Below are positions 47,150-59,270 of a DNA stretch of 64,000 nucleotides, one piece after another. The DNA is taken from assembly GCA_948567375.1 (NCBI GenBank), contig OX419759.1, positions 61,470,593 through 61,534,592 of the forward strand, in the 5' to 3' direction. Under the pieces are notes generated by a model, which worked only from the letters and a program-made list of their open reading frames with translations, was not told where the DNA came from and did not search any database. This DNA is from Lunularia cruciata. Its lineage: Eukaryota > Streptophyta > Marchantiopsida > Lunulariales > Lunulariaceae. The position numbers and the translations under genes were made by a program. How positions within the stretch are numbered: position 1 is the first letter of the stretch; each line of letters starts with the position of its first letter.

Positions 47150-49547
47150 AGTTGGTGATGTCCTTGTTGCCAGTGAAGCTTCAAAGTCTTGGATGGCCGT
47201 CTATGCATTCTGGAGGTGAGAAAGAGGTTCCCATGTAGCATCATGAAGGGGATAACCTTTCCAAAGGACCTTGTACTCCATATGTTGGCGACGGTCTCGT
47301 TGAATATGGCAACGCGCAAGGATCTGATCAACTTCTTACTCCTCATGATCATTGATAGGGACAGGAAGAGGGGGAGGTTGGACTTGAGAGGAAAAAGAAG
47401 AGGGGTTAGGAACAAAGGGTTTCAACTTGGAAACATGAAAGATAGGATGGATACACATGTGACAAGGCCAGGCAAGTCAATAAGCAATAAGAGAGACAAT
47501 TTGGGTGATATCAAAGTGTCCTATCCAACTAGGGGCAATTTTATGAACTTGGGTATCAAGTGGGAGGGAGAGGTTACTAGAGGATAACATGACTTTATCA
47601 CCGACTTCAAAGGTGAGATCACGACGATGGTGGTCCGCATCTTGTTTTTGGTGATTTTGAGCAACAAGGAGGTGAGACTTTGCTTGTTGGAGAGATTGGG
47701 ATATGGTGGTCAAGAATGTAGAAGTATGAGGAACCTGAGATGGAGGAGGAGCAAGAAGAGAGTCTAGAACAAGCGGATCTTGGCCAAAATTGAGAAAGAA
47801 AGGAGAAAATCCGGTGCTTGCCTGTTTGGAATTGTTATAGGCAAATTCTGTAGCTACAAGACATTCGTCCCAATTGGTATGGTGGACATTGACAAAAGCA
47901 CGCAACATATCCTCCAATGTACAATTTGCATGTTTGGTTTGTCCATCAGTTTGAGGATGATAGGCCCTGGACAAAGCAAGTTTGGTACCGAGTATCTGGA
48001 AGAATGCTTGCCAAAACTTCTCGGTAAATCAAGGATCACAGTATGAGATGAGTACATGTGGCATCCCATGATGCTTGAAGACGTTGTCAAAGTAGATTTG
48101 CGCTAAGGTTGGAGCATCCATGGTATCACAAGTTGGCGCCAAGTGGATTTGCTTACTAAGCTTATCCACAAACACCACAATTGCGGTGTGTCCTTGTTTT
48201 GTCTTTGGCAAGGATGAGATGAGATCCAAGCTCACATGCTCCCAATGAGTGGATGGAACGGCAAGTGGTTGAAGGAGTCCACTCGGCTTTTGGTTGCTAG
48301 CCTTGTTACGTTGGCAGCTCTCACATGATCAAACAAATTCTTGTATATCTCGTGTCATGTTGGGCCACCACCATTGACGTTGGAGGGTACCCAAGGTCTT
48401 ATCCACACCCATGTGACCAGCGATGGGTAAATTATGGGCTTCTTGGAGGTGCACAAGTCAAAGATCACCTTTAGCTGGAACATAGATCCGATCCTCATGG
48501 AATAAAAGGCCCTCCTTGATGGAGAAGATGTTGTACTCCTTATCGCATGTTGTAAGGCAACCATGTACCATTTGGAAGAAGAGATCTTGGTGTAGAGCTT
48601 ACTGAAACTCATTTTGGACCTTGGAGTAAATTGACACTATTGAAATTGCCGTTGTGATAAGAGGAAGAGACTTCAGATCAGGTCATCATGATAAAGCATC
48701 AGGGATGACATGGAACCGACCTGGTTTGTACTCAAGTTTGATGTCATAAAGTTGGAGTTGTTCCTCCCATTGATGATGTTGACTCTTCATGTGTTCCAAG
48801 TGTAAGGTCTGCAACAATGTTTTGTGATCAGTTCACATGATCACTTGTTTCTCCAAGAGGTAATGCCTCCATACCTTGGTGGTGTATACCATTGCAAGTT
48901 GTTCTCGATCTCAAGCAGAGTAGTTTTGTTCAGCCATATTGAGTTGGCAAGACACAAAGGCAATGGGATGGAGTCCATCTGGGAATTCTTGTTGCAACAT
49001 GGCTCCAATTGCAAAGTTAGAAGCATCAAAATCAACCACACAAGGTAGTTTAGGATCGTATGGTTGAAGAATGGGTCTTGAAGACACCATATACTTTAAC
49101 TTCTAGAATGCTTCTTCATGCTTGTTGTTCCACTGGAAGCTCAAGTTCTTTCCCAAGAGGTCAGTCAATGGTGCAGCCACATGAGCATAATAATGGATGA
49201 ACTATTGGTAAAACTAGCCAATCCATTGAATGCTTGTACTTCTGTAGCATCCTTTTGGGTAGGCCAATTAGTAATGGCCCTGATCTTCTCTTCTTCCATC
49301 TTGATCCCCTCTGAGGAGATCTTATGACCCAAGAAGGTAAACTCCTTTTGCCAAAAGGCGCACTTCAACTTCTTGCAATAAAATTTCCATTGTCATAGTC
49401 ACCTTAGGACTTCTCACACATGGCTCACGTGTTCTACCTCTATCTTACTATAAATTAAGATATCATCCAAGAACACCACCACGGACCAATCCAATAGTCT
49501 ATCCAACACCTGATGCATTTGATCCATGAAGACCACTGGAGCATAAG
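47150..49547 (-). pseudogene. Gypsy C pol, 3' part: end of reverse transcriptase to chromodomain
   Basis: From the B junction downward: VVVFLDDILIYSK (about 49500-49450), FLGHKISSEGIKMEEEKI (49350-49290), RNase H and integrase remnants, then integrase core blocks LDLISSLPKTKQGH and FVDKLSKQIHLAP (48230-48140). The integrase catalytic Glu position is Lys (47936-47938), as in A. The open segment 47974-47477 is followed by a chromodomain with YKVLWKGYPLHDATWEP near 47250. Several frameshifts and stops break it. Confidence 0.8.
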
Positions 49548-50288
49548 TGTAATACTCCGAGGACAAGAGAAGAGAGAAAACACAGATTGCACACTCAAAC
49601 ATTCGATGCTCCAAGGGAGCACCTTCTCTTTATTATATAGGCAAAGAGGATCTCCTCCAAGGAAGCTCCACCATAGGATTAGGGACACAGATATGTGACA
49701 TGTCAGCAAGCTCCACCCTTGGATTACTTACTTGGATGGGTGACCTGTCTGGTCTAGGTCCTATCTGGTTGGTCAAACGAGCTTTGACCGGAGGAAATCT
49801 TAGGGAATTTTCATGTTGGAATCTCAGAATCACATGAGTAAGGTACCATTGGAAAGCTCTCGATGAGACAAACCAGGGGGAGGGAAGGCCAGCCTTTCCT
49901 GCATTGGAAGAGGGGGTGAATCTGCACATTTTCAAGGCCTAATTCATCCGTTTAGGCCTCCGAAATTGCCTTCAAAGATTTCAGGCATATTTCGGTTCCT
50001 ACTCTATTAGTAGAAGTCCTCTTTTGGTGATACCTCTTTCTGATCTGTTTAGTCCATCATGTGTAACATCCTTCCAGATGTTACCAAACCAATTCTCACA
50101 TTTAAATCATATGTCTAGCTATTGGTTCTAAGGTTCTCAAGTCTATTTCGGTTTTTGCCCTATTAGTAGAAGTACTCTTTTGGTGATACTTCTATCTGAT
50201 ATATTTTGACCATCATGTATAACATCATTCTAGATGTTACCAAACTGAATTTCACATCTAGATCATATGGCTAACCCTTGGTATTATA
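49548..50288 (-). repeat. 3' LTR of gypsy B (741 bp)
   Basis: In element orientation it starts TATAATACC instead of TGTAATACC, a terminal mutation. It is preceded on the minus strand by the purine tract AAAAGGAGGGAGG (about 50290-50304), the plus-strand primer site. Confidence 0.9.
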
Positions 50289-50301
50289 GACCTCCCTCCT
50301 T

Positions 50302-51384
50302 TTAAGACACAACGTCCTCGTTGTGCAATTGTTGCTCAAATGCTTGCACCAACACCGATGCATGTGCCAAATTGGCAGCGGGTTCCCAGGTTGCTTCATA
50401 GAGGGGGTAACCTTTCCATTGTACTAAATATTCCACCCGCGGATGGCGAGTACCACGCATGCGCTTTTGGAGAATCCGCTCCACTTCATATTCCTCTATG
50501 CCATCAATGACTGTCGGACAAGGTCGAATGTCCTGTGTGGAAGTACCTTGGCCTGATCGGGGAGCATATCTACGTAATAGGGAGACATGGAACACTGGAT
50601 AGATCTTCATGTGTGGTGGTAGCTCAAGGTAATAGGCCACAACGCCGATGCGACGAAGAATCGAGAAAGGCCCAATAAAACGAGGTCTAAGCTTACGAGA
50701 TCCAACTAATGTGAGGTTGGTTGTCGATAGCCACACTTGATCCCCAACATTGAACTCCATGTGCCTACGGTGTGCATCAGCATACTGCTTTTGTTGATTT
50801 TGCGCAATCTGTAACTTGTGCTTGGCGCTCTCCACACCTTGTTGGATTCTAGAAACAAATGTGTTGACTGCATCAACCTTGGTAGTCACTGGACGGATCT
50901 TCATCAAGCTAGAAGGTGTGAAGGGATGCTCACCATACATAAGGAAGAACAGAGTGACCTGGGTGGAGGCATTCGCTGACTTGTTGTAAGCGAATTCCAC
51001 CAATGGTAGTAGGGTGTCCCACCTCTCTTGCTCTTCTAAGGTGAAACCGCGTAACATGTCTTCAATTGTGCGATTAGCCCGCTCTATTTGGCCATCTGTT
51101 TGTGGGTGGTAAGTTGTAGACACGGCCAACTTGGTTTTGAAGAAACCAAAGAGTGTTCGCCAAAACAAACTGGTGAATTGGGTGCCTCTATCGGTGATGA
51201 GTACTCTAGACAAGCCATGGTGAGCAAAGACTGCATCTAAGTATAGTTGAGCTAGTTGTGGAGCGGTCACCTCCTTGGTGGTAGGGCGTACATGAATCAT
51301 TTTGCTGAGCCGGTCCACAAAGACCACAATGGAGTCAAACCCTGAGGTGGTCTTAGGTAATTCACAGACGAGATCCATACTCAC
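50302..51384 (-). pseudogene. Integrase core, C-terminus and chromodomain of gypsy B
   Basis: A 360-residue open frame. It begins at the integrase core (MDLVCELPKTTSGFDSIVVF), keeps DRGTQF and the catalytic Glu in GQIERANRTIED, then has the GPF-type block LRPRFIGPFSILRRIG. It ends with a chromodomain (EVERILQKRM, VEYLVQWKGYPLYEATWEP). The zinc-binding N-terminus of integrase is cut off by a break near 51390-51500. This is the best-preserved coding piece of B. Confidence 0.88.
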
Positions 51385-51502
51385 TTGTTCCTAATGTTGG
51401 TAGGAGTGGGAAGAGGTTGAAGGAGCCTTGCAAGAGCTTGATTAGAAGCTTTGTTTTGTTGACAAAGTAGGCAGCTACGCACATAGTCCATCACGTCATT
51501 GC

Positions 51503-52486
51503 TCATCTTGGGCCAATAGTATGGCGCTTGACTGCCTCCAAGGTCTTGTCCACTCCGACATGAGCTGCAATGGCCGAATCATGACATTTCGCTAGAATGG
51601 TGGTACGTAATTCTGGGACATTTGGGATCCACAATCGGCCCTCCCAAAAGGTGAGTCCTTGGGTGCTGGTGACACCTTTGGACGATTGCGCTTCTACAAT
51701 CTGTGGATCAGTTTTTGTAGCAGCTAGAATCTCTTGCCAGAATTCAGGGTTAATCTTAACCTCTGCCACCAAGTTGTTGGCCATTGGCATGCGGGTGAAC
51801 GGATCTGCAAGTTGCTTCTTACCTTCCACATAGGTGATTGTCATATTGAAGCATTTTCGCCACTCTGCCCACCAAATTTGGCGACGAGATAGATCCTTCT
51901 GCATCTCAAGGTAGACTAGAGGTTTGTGGTCTGTCTCTACTACAAATGCCTTCTCGCCCAGGTAGTGCTTCCAATGCTTGGTTGCTAGAACAATGGCCAG
52001 CTCTTCTCGTTCTATGGTGTGGTAGTTGCGCTCTGCCGGTAACAACTTTCGAGAGAAATATGCAATTGGATGCCATCCGTCATGCCACTCTTGTTGTAGG
52101 ACTGCTCCTATTGCTATGCCTGATGCATCCGTAGCCAACTTGATTGGACGTTTTGGGTCATACCACTTCAAGATTGGTGCATGTAACAAGGTTGCCTTCA
52201 ATTCTTGAAAGGCCAACTCTTGTGCAGTTCCCCATGTCCACTTCTTCCCCTTGCCAAGTAGTGCCGTTAAAGGCTCTGCAACCTTGGAGAAGTCCTTGAC
52301 AAATCTACGATAAAATCCCGTCAACCCCAAGAAGCTCTTAAGTTGAGTCTGATCTTCTGGGGCACTCCATTTTTGAATGACCTCTATTTTATCTGTCAAT
52401 ACTTGAATGCCCTCTGCACTTACTCTATGCCCTAAGTAGTCTACTTCAGACTTGCCAAACTCACACTTTGAGATTTTGGCGTACAA
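51503..52486 (-). pseudogene. RNase H, thumb and integrase start of gypsy B
   Basis: Continues the reverse transcriptase after a stop at 52487-52489: FGKSEVDYLGHRVSAEGI, FLGLTGFYRRFVKDFSKVA, then RNase H with ATDASGIAIGAVLQQ, EREELAIVLATKHW and ETDHKPLVYLEMQ. The linker leads into the integrase zinc region (HVGVDKTLEAV), where a frame break follows. Confidence 0.88.
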
Positions 52487-53143
52487 CTAATTTTGTCTTA
52501 GAATCTGGAGGACCTCTCGTAGATGTTGTTTGTGTTCTGTCATCGTGCTACTATATACTAAGATATCATCCAAGAAGACGATAACAGACTTATCCAAGTA
52601 TGGACGAAATATGTCATTCATTAGGCTCATGAAAGTGGCAGGCGCATTGGTGAGGCCAAAAGGCATCACAAGATACTCAAAGTGGCCATACCTGGTTCGA
52701 AAGGCAATTTTGTACACATCCTCCTCTGCAATTCAGATTTGATTGTAACCGCTCCGCAAGTCCAGTTTGGTGAAGTATCTCGCTCCATGGAGTTGATCAA
52801 ACAGGTCATCCATGTGAGGTAAGGGGTATTTGTTCTTCACTGTTTGCTGATTGAGACCCCGATAGTCAATGCACATGCGTATTGTACCTTCCTTCTTCTT
52901 CACAAACAAGACAAGGGCCCCATATGGTGATACGCTAGGTTGGATGAACCCTTTCTGTAGCATCTCCTCAATTTGAGTCTTACACTCCTCCAACTCATGA
53001 GGTGATAGGCGATATGGGGCCTTACAAGGAGGTGTCTTCTCCGAGAGTGTCTCTATTTTGTGATCTACTCGCCTTTTAGGTGGTAATCCTGAGGGTAGAT
53101 CATCGAGAAAGACATCTTGAAACTCATCCACCACATCCTTCAA
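52487..53143 (-). pseudogene. Reverse transcriptase of gypsy B
   Basis: Blocks in order: [89 protein letters not shown], a stop at 52733-52735, then [20 protein letters not shown] and [12 protein letters not shown]. The catalytic Asp residues are present. The stop between palm blocks inactivates it. Confidence 0.88.
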
Positions 53144-53176
53144 TTTCTCAAGAATTTGTCCAGCGAGTTGTGCACT

Positions 53177-53640
53177 CTAGACTTCTCTTATTAGACCCAC
53201 AAAACATCTATCGGTCTTACAGACAGTTGTCGTCCCTATGACATATAGAGGCAGTTTCTGCCTGTGTGAATTTTCTTTAACCCCAATGATTGACCATTGG
53301 TGGGTTCTCACTACTTTCTTCCTCCAATCCACCATTGGGTTGTATTGCTCTATCCATGGCATGCCTAAAATTGCATCATAACGGGCTAACTGTATCACTC
53401 GCCACTCAATTGCTTCCTGATATTCTCCTACAGAGAGGGTTACCCGTCTAGGTAATGATTCAATCCTCTCTGTTGCCTATTTGGTAACTCTACTTCTTCA
53501 CTTCCATCTCTCTCTAGATCCATTCCCAAGCTTATTGCAACAGAGCGAGACAAGAAATTCTCTATTGCTCCCGGATCTATTAATACTCTTACTTGATTAC
53601 CTTCTAGGATTCCATTCACGACAATCAATTGTGAGGTTGC
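53177..53640 (-). pseudogene. Protease region of gypsy B
   Basis: A retroviral aspartic protease remnant. GILEGNQVRVLIDPGAIENF has Pro where the active-site Ser or Thr normally follows the Asp. A frameshift leads to RYDAILGMPWIEQYNPMVDW. The copy is inactive. Confidence 0.8.
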
Positions 53641-53779
53641 CTTTCGGGATCTTTGCGCATTATTCTTCTTCCTTCCCTCGCTTCTCTGCTTCCTTATTGA
53701 GCCAGTAAGGCCGCGAGGTACATTTACTGGTGATCTTCATTTTCTAAAGTGGTTTCCACCTCCTCCTCTTCAATGTGCC

Positions 53780-54780
53780 TCTCCATGTTGTTCAAAGATC
53801 GCCTGTATGAAGGCCGAGGGCCTCTAGGGAAACGAGTGCAATAATTGGTAGATATGTGCCCAATACGGCCACAATTGTGACAACAGCGTTGTTCTCCTCG
53901 TGGGACTCCATCTCTTTTGTTCTTCTACCCGTCCCCGCTCCCTTGGAAGCGGCCGTGCTCCTCGATCCCGGAATCAAAGGTTGCCTAATTCCATCGATAT
54001 TGGTCCACCCATGTATGGCATTTTTGCTCGATAATGTTGAGGTGGAACTACTCCTTCACCTCCACCTAATGCTCCGGCTATTCTCTGTGCACAAGCAATA
54101 GCTTCAAATACCGTGCGAGGGTTTTGCACCATGACTTCTTGGCGAATCCACTCTTTCAACCCTTGTTTGAAATTGTCAAGAGCCTCTGCTGGACTCATGT
54201 CGGTAATTGCGACTTGTAGATCCAGAAATGTCTCCACATACTCTTGTACGCTATTCTTCTGTCTCAATCCCCATAGTCGGGTTTGAGCCATCTGCACAAA
54301 ATCCACCGATTGGAAATTCTTGAGCAGTCCTTCTTGCATTGCTGTCCATGTGACCTCCCTTCTCTCTGCCAGCATGGATCATTCCCAAGCATCATACCAT
54401 GTGAGGGCTTTATCGGTGAAGTACCCACATGCAAACACGCCTACATCATGCTCTGTGATCTCTGTTGAGAACAATCAAAAATATCGATTCATCTCGAGAT
54501 CCAATTCTCTACTACTCCCATCGTACGCTGCCCCTTGTAAGGCTCAATGTTGCAGGTCTTCTTCATCCGGAGTAGCAATATGGCTTCATCGTTGATAGGG
54601 TTCGTAGGCACGGGTGCCTCTCCAAGTACTTCAGTCGCAAGTACTGGGTTTTGAGACGACTCTTCTTCTTGCATGGCTTGATTGTTCCTGAGGATCTGCA
54701 CTTGACTTTGCAATGTCTCCATGGTCATCTTAATCTCTCAAAATTCATTCAACATCCCTTGCATTCCTTGCACCAGCTCT
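53780..54780 (-). pseudogene. gag of gypsy B
   Basis: A retrotransposon gag domain: MTWTAM-type start region, then FVQMAQTRLWGLRQK, SVQEYVETFLDLQVAIT and NFKQGLKEWIRQEVM (54375-53974). The N-terminal coiled part lies at 54728-54489. A frame-shifted zinc knuckle of the form C-x2-C-x4-H-x5-C lies near 53870, with one residue more than usual before the last Cys. Breaks lie near 54380-54490 and 53960. Confidence 0.75.
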
Positions 54781-55371
54781 TGCAACTGCGGATCCATGGT
54801 TCCTGCAACACCCAATTGCTAACGTCTACTCCAATACAGAGTCAATATAATCACTCTGGAAGGCGCATGAACTATCGGAACTACCACCGGGACCTCAGAA
54901 GCTATCACTCATTGATAATACTCCTCACCAAAATTCCTAAACATCAATTTTGGCCTCACTACATAACGGATTTCTACTTGAGTGTTGAAAGGGAGAGGAT
55001 TTGGGACATTCATATCCATATCATCATAATAGAATGTAGATCGTCAAATCCCACTCTCTGTCATATATCACCACAGGTAGAATCACCGGGTTTGGTGAGT
55101 TCATCACTTTGTCCATGAATTCCACACCAAAGTGATAAACTAGCGATACTCTCATCTGCTCACGCTGGATGTACATAACCTTGATATGGAATGGGTTTGA
55201 GAATGGAAAGCTAGGTGCGGGAAATTGTCCCCCCGGTGCATCCATCCTATCCGTTCTCTAAAGTCCTTCCTAAGTCTAGCGATTACTCTATGTTCTCAAC
55301 CTCAAATTACTCAGTTTCAGTAGTTTGTGCTATTCCAAGAGGGGTGATCCTCTCTCTTGGACTAGAACACT

Positions 55372-55385
55372 CGCTCTGATACCAT
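55372..55385 (-). other. Primer-binding site of gypsy B
   Basis: On the minus strand ATGGTATCAGAGCG follows the 5' LTR, matching initiator tRNA-Met as in A. Confidence 0.88.
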
Positions 55386-56128
55386 TGTAATACTCCAAGG
55401 ACAAGAGAAGAGAGAAAACACAGATTGCACACTCAAACATTCGATGCCCCAAGGGAGCACCTTCTCTTTATTATATAGGCAAAGAAGATCTCCTCCAAGG
55501 AAGCTCCACCATAGGATTAGGGACACAGATAGGTGACATGTCAGCAAGCTCCACCCTTGGATTACTTACTTGGATGGGTGACCTGTCTGGTTTAGGTCCT
55601 ATCTGGTTGGTCAAACGAGCTTTGACCGGAGGGAATCTTTTAGGGAATCTTCCTGTTGGAATCTCAAAATCACATGAGTAAGGTACCATTGGAAAGCTCT
55701 CGATGAGACAAACTAGGGGGAGGAAAGGCCAGCCTTTCCTTTGTTGGGGGGGGGGGGGAATCTGCACACTTTTGAGGCCTAATTCATCCGTTTAGGCCTC
55801 CGAAATTGCCTTCAAAGATTTCAGGCATATTTTGGTTCCTACTCTATTAGTAGAAGTCCTCTTTTGGTGATACCTCTTTCTGATCTGTTTAGTCCATCAT
55901 GTGTAACATCCTTCCAGATATTACCAAACCAATTCTCACCTTTAAATCATATGTCTAGCTATTGGTTCTAAGGTTCTCAAGTCTATTTTGGTTTCTGCTC
56001 TATTAGTAGAAGTACTCTTTTGGTGATACTTCTATCTGATATATTTTGACCATCATGTATAAAATCATTCTAGATGTTACCAAACCGAATTTCACATCTA
56101 GATCATATGGCTAACCCTTGGTATTACA
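55386..56128 (-). repeat. 5' LTR of gypsy B (743 bp)
   Basis: Intact TG...CA ends. It holds a G-run at about 55746-55758 that differs from the 3' copy. On the minus strand it has a TATAATAAAG promoter-like site near 55470-55480. Confidence 0.9.
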
Positions 56129-56133
56129 ATAAG

Positions 56134-56800
56134 TGAGTCCAAAAGGTAAAACTCTCCACTCAAAATGCCATACCTTGTATGAAAGGTAGTCTTTTGCACA
56201 TCCTCTCTCTCAATAGGAATTTGCCAATAGCCGCTGCAAAGATCCAACTTGGAAAAGTAGCGTGCTCCACTTAGTTGATCAAGCAAGTCATCAATCCGAG
56301 GCAAGGGATATGCATTCTTCACGGTTTGCTTATTGAGCCCATGATAATCAATACAGAAATGAAGTCCTCCATCCTTCTGTGGAACAAATAGTACCGGTGC
56401 TCCCCAAGGAGAGGTGCTATGTTGTATGAGGTCCTTCTCTAACAACTCTGTGAGTGTTATTTGCAACTCCTCCAACTCCTTTTGGTGAGAGCCGATAGAT
56501 CGGTCTACTCATTGGAGTACTCCTTGGCAATAACTTGATCTTGAAGGGCATACCTTGATATGAGGGTAATCCCTTTGGAAGATCGTCCGGAAACACATCC
56601 ACAAATTCCTTAACTATCCGATCAACCATTGCTTGATGAGGCTCTTGGTCCTCCACAGATTGGTCTTGTGCAATCGGCTTGATCCACAATCCAAATATAG
56701 ACTTATCTTCCTCTAAAGCTTGCTCTATGGCTGCTTTACTAACCAACTTCCCTTCTAGGGCCTCGTCTCTCTTCCAAGCTTGCTCCATGGTTGCCTTCTT
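56134..56800 (-). pseudogene. Gypsy C reverse transcriptase, 5' part
   Basis: EFVDVFPDDLPKGLPSYQG, then a frame change, then [39 protein letters not shown] and [13 protein letters not shown]. It breaks off at the B insertion and its continuation lies below 49543. Confidence 0.85.
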
Positions 56801-56866
56801 GGCAAACTTCCCATCTTGGGACTGATTATTCTTAGGTGTCTTACTTAGAGGTGCTAGACAACCTAA

Positions 56867-57259
56867 TCAAAAATTCCTACCTTGGTGTTGTACTTGAATT
56901 TGGTGTCCGGTCCAATTGAATTGAACCTTAAGATGTTCAAGCCAAGGTAGACCCTGAATGATATCATAGTGTAGAGGTGCCACTACAAACCTCATACACT
57001 CCAAATACTCCTTCCCAATCTTGAAGGTAACAGGATGCAAGGTGCAGAATGTAGAACCCTTTCTACCATCCGTCATCATCAAACTACTTCCAATCACTGG
57101 CTTGATAGGAATATCCAATTCCTTTGCTACTTGCATAGACATGCAATTCTCTGAACTTCCAGAATCAACCAAAATCCTACAACCCCAATTGGATATCATA
57201 CCTTGCAAGTGAAGCAAACTTGCATAGGTCAAGCCTTCAATCCCATTGGAACTAATCAA
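56867..57259 (-). pseudogene. Protease of gypsy C
   Basis: An open 130-residue aspartic protease frame with the intact active-site motif (ILVDSGSSENCMS) and DIIQGLPWLEHLKVQF. It is the best-preserved protease of the family in this window. Confidence 0.8.
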
Positions 57260-57299
57260 GCTCCCAATAGGCGGCTCAAAATCTCCTACTGGGATTTCT

Positions 57300-58190
57300 T
57301 ATTTCCCTGATCATTCCACTCCATAACCTCCACTTGGGCAACTTGTTGAGGTCATCCATTCTTGAGTGGACATTTAGCAATGCGATGCCTCAATTGGTGA
57401 CAATAAAAACAACCACCATTTTGTTGTAGTTTCTTCCTATTTGTTGTGCCAAGTGGTCTTCATCAAATTGCATCAATCTCCATTGGTGCTGGCTCCTCCA
57501 CTTGTGTGTAGTGTATTGGTAGGCTTTGTGGAGGTCGAGCTCGAGACCAAGTTTTGCCACCAAGAAATCAAAATGTTTGGCCAACCGCATGGCTTCCTCC
57601 AAGTTTTGTGGCTCTTGCATGGTTACCTCTAATTTGGTTCTTGCCTTCAAGCCCCTCACAAATCAATCCTGAGCTTCACCTTCCAAAATATCTAGAATTT
57701 GCATGATGGTGTTTTGGAACTACGTGATATAACTTCTTATAGAGCCAATCTGTTTCAACTTTGCCAACTTATCTCGTGTAGCTCGTGTAGCATTTATAGC
57801 TTGGAACTGACTAATTATTGCGCTCTTGAATTCTACCCATGTCAAGATTAGTGCAACCATTTGTTGTTCGGCTCGCTCCACTTGGAATTTCCACCCATAG
57901 CTTTGCTACTCCATCAATTGGCTAGAAGCCAAGAGAATCTATTTTTGCTCGTCTTGTAGATTGGTAGCTTCAAAATAACGTTCACAATCAAACACAAAAT
58001 TCTCCTCTACACTCGGGAGATTCTTGCCTTTAAATACTTTGGGTTTAGGAAATCTGATCCGATCTTCTCCTTCTTGAATTGGTACTCTCTCCACTTGCTC
58101 TTGTTGTCAAAGATCTTGTTCATCCAACAATCGAGTAAGGTGCTCAATTTGTTGTTGCATAGCAAGGATAACATCAGGTATTTCCGCCAT
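57300..58190 (-). pseudogene. gag of gypsy C
   Basis: Counterpart of the gag of A, with LEEAMRLAKHFDFLVAKLG and upstream blocks in several frames. The zinc knuckle region near 57400 is frame-shifted. Multiple stops are present. Confidence 0.7.
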
Positions 58191-58461
58191 AGTTACTCCT
58201 TTATCACACCACTCCCAATCTATCTAATTTATTAACACATAGAAACATCACGTCCATTGTTCTCCATAAGTTACAACCGGAAGCACCAAGGGTTCCTCAG
58301 ATATGGTGATCATATGCAAAAAATCTTGTCCAAAGTGTGAGGTGATAAACTGTGTGAAACTATGTTTGGGTAGTATTTGGACGTAAAAATCCCAATGGTT
58401 TGGTGGAAGTGGATTTGGTGGTCCATAAATTCCATCTATCCCAATCTTGCTCTTATACCAA

Positions 58462-58935
58462 TGTAAAAGACCGAATCCGAGAAGAGAAATAGGAAAATGG
58501 AAACTCACATTGGGACATTTGAATGAGTGAAAACTCTGAATGCCTAGCATGAGCTTTGGCCTTGGTATTTATAGGTAGCATACAAGGCCCTTGAGAAGCT
58601 TCTCAAGAAGTTTCCTCAAGCCGCTTTCTTAGAGTGCAAGCCAAGTTAACTAGGAAGCTTCTCAAGAAGCTTCCTTCTAGAAGCCGGCTACTTGGAGTGC
58701 AAGCTAAGCTAGTTGGAAGCTTCAAGAAGCTTCCTTCTAGAAGTTGCCTACTTGGCATGCAAGCTAAGCTAGTTGGAAGCTTCTAGAAGCCTCCTTTTAG
58801 AAACTACTTACTTGAAGTGCAAGCTAAGCTAGCCGGGAAGCTTCCTAGATACTTCTAGAATATTCTAGGCTAATTTGTCTTATGTGCTACTTCATAAGCC
58901 TAACTAACTTTGTTGCTAAACTCCATATTATTACA
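58462..58935 (-). repeat. 5' LTR of gypsy C (474 bp)
   Basis: Same family ends. The neighbouring primer site on the minus strand reads TTGGTATAAGAGCA, one base off the tRNA-Met match. GAAGCTTC modules fill 58590-58850. Confidence 0.92.
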
Positions 58936-59270
58936 CTATGGAATAGATGTAGATATGGAAAACTAGTCTCAAATAATCCAAAATGCAACCCCACCCAAGA
59001 AGCTAACCACTCCTATGACTTGATCGATATTCCTAGAACAGTCAACAAAGGGATAGAAGAAGCGTGCATAATCCCAAAGTGTCACTACTATCAATGTGGT
59101 TGCTCACCTCACGTGGGCATCCCAAGTGGTCCAATCATAGTCCTTGTGCATCCTTCCCACATGGGTCTTTACCTCTTGCAAGGTAAAGCGTCGTTTACAC
59201 ATCGAGCATGGTGTATCTCAAGCCGCTCTACGCCGCCCCACATGGGGAGGTGTAGTTATGGCTAGCACAA
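58936..59270 (-). pseudogene. LINE: N-terminal zinc-finger region
   Basis: The minus strand at 59208-59146 encodes a C2H2 finger (CSMCKRRFTLQEVKTHVGRMH, 21 residues with Cys at 1 and 4 and His at 16 and 21), followed by DYDWTTWDAHVR. Zinc fingers before the reverse transcriptase are a known trait of R2-type LINEs. A stop lies four codons upstream of the finger. LINE sequence then continues to the C insertion site at 58940. Confidence 0.6.

Larger units (their letters stand above)
49548..56128 (-). mobile_element. Ty3/gypsy chromovirus B, nested in C
   Basis: LTRs 49548-50288 and 55386-56128 start TGTAATACTCC and end GGTATTACA (left copy ATA). ATAAG flanks both sides (49543-49547 and 56129-56133). 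It lies in the reverse transcriptase of C, between GGAGC and TGAGTCC. By eye the LTRs differ at about 28 of roughly 742 positions, about 96% identity. It is a different family from A, C and D. Its chromodomain and integrase are open, but gag and protease are broken. Confidence 0.93.
46709..58935 (-). mobile_element. Ty3/gypsy chromovirus C, interrupted by B
   Basis: LTRs 46709-47134 and 58462-58935 are flanked by CTATG on both sides (46704-46708 and 58936-58940). Without B the element is about 5.6 kb, close to A, and of the same family. It sits inside the LINE. It runs on the minus strand: gag 57.3-58.2 kb, protease 56.87-57.26 kb, reverse transcriptase 56.13-56.79 kb and then 49.1-49.55 kb beyond B, RNase H and integrase 47.4-49.1 kb, chromodomain near 47.2 kb. 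Confidence 0.92.
35501..59270 (-). mobile_element. LINE retrotransposon split by nested insertions
   Basis: Minus-strand LINE pieces occur at 58936-59270 (zinc finger), 45680-46708 (N-terminal reverse transcriptase) and 35501-37397 (C-terminal reverse transcriptase, endonuclease-like region, 3' tail). They are in the correct order and the sequence resumes at each insertion. The gaps are filled by gypsy C (with B inside) and Tigger (with A inside), each with its own target-site duplication. All pieces carry stops and frameshifts, so the LINE is dead. It is the oldest layer of the block. Confidence 0.75.
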
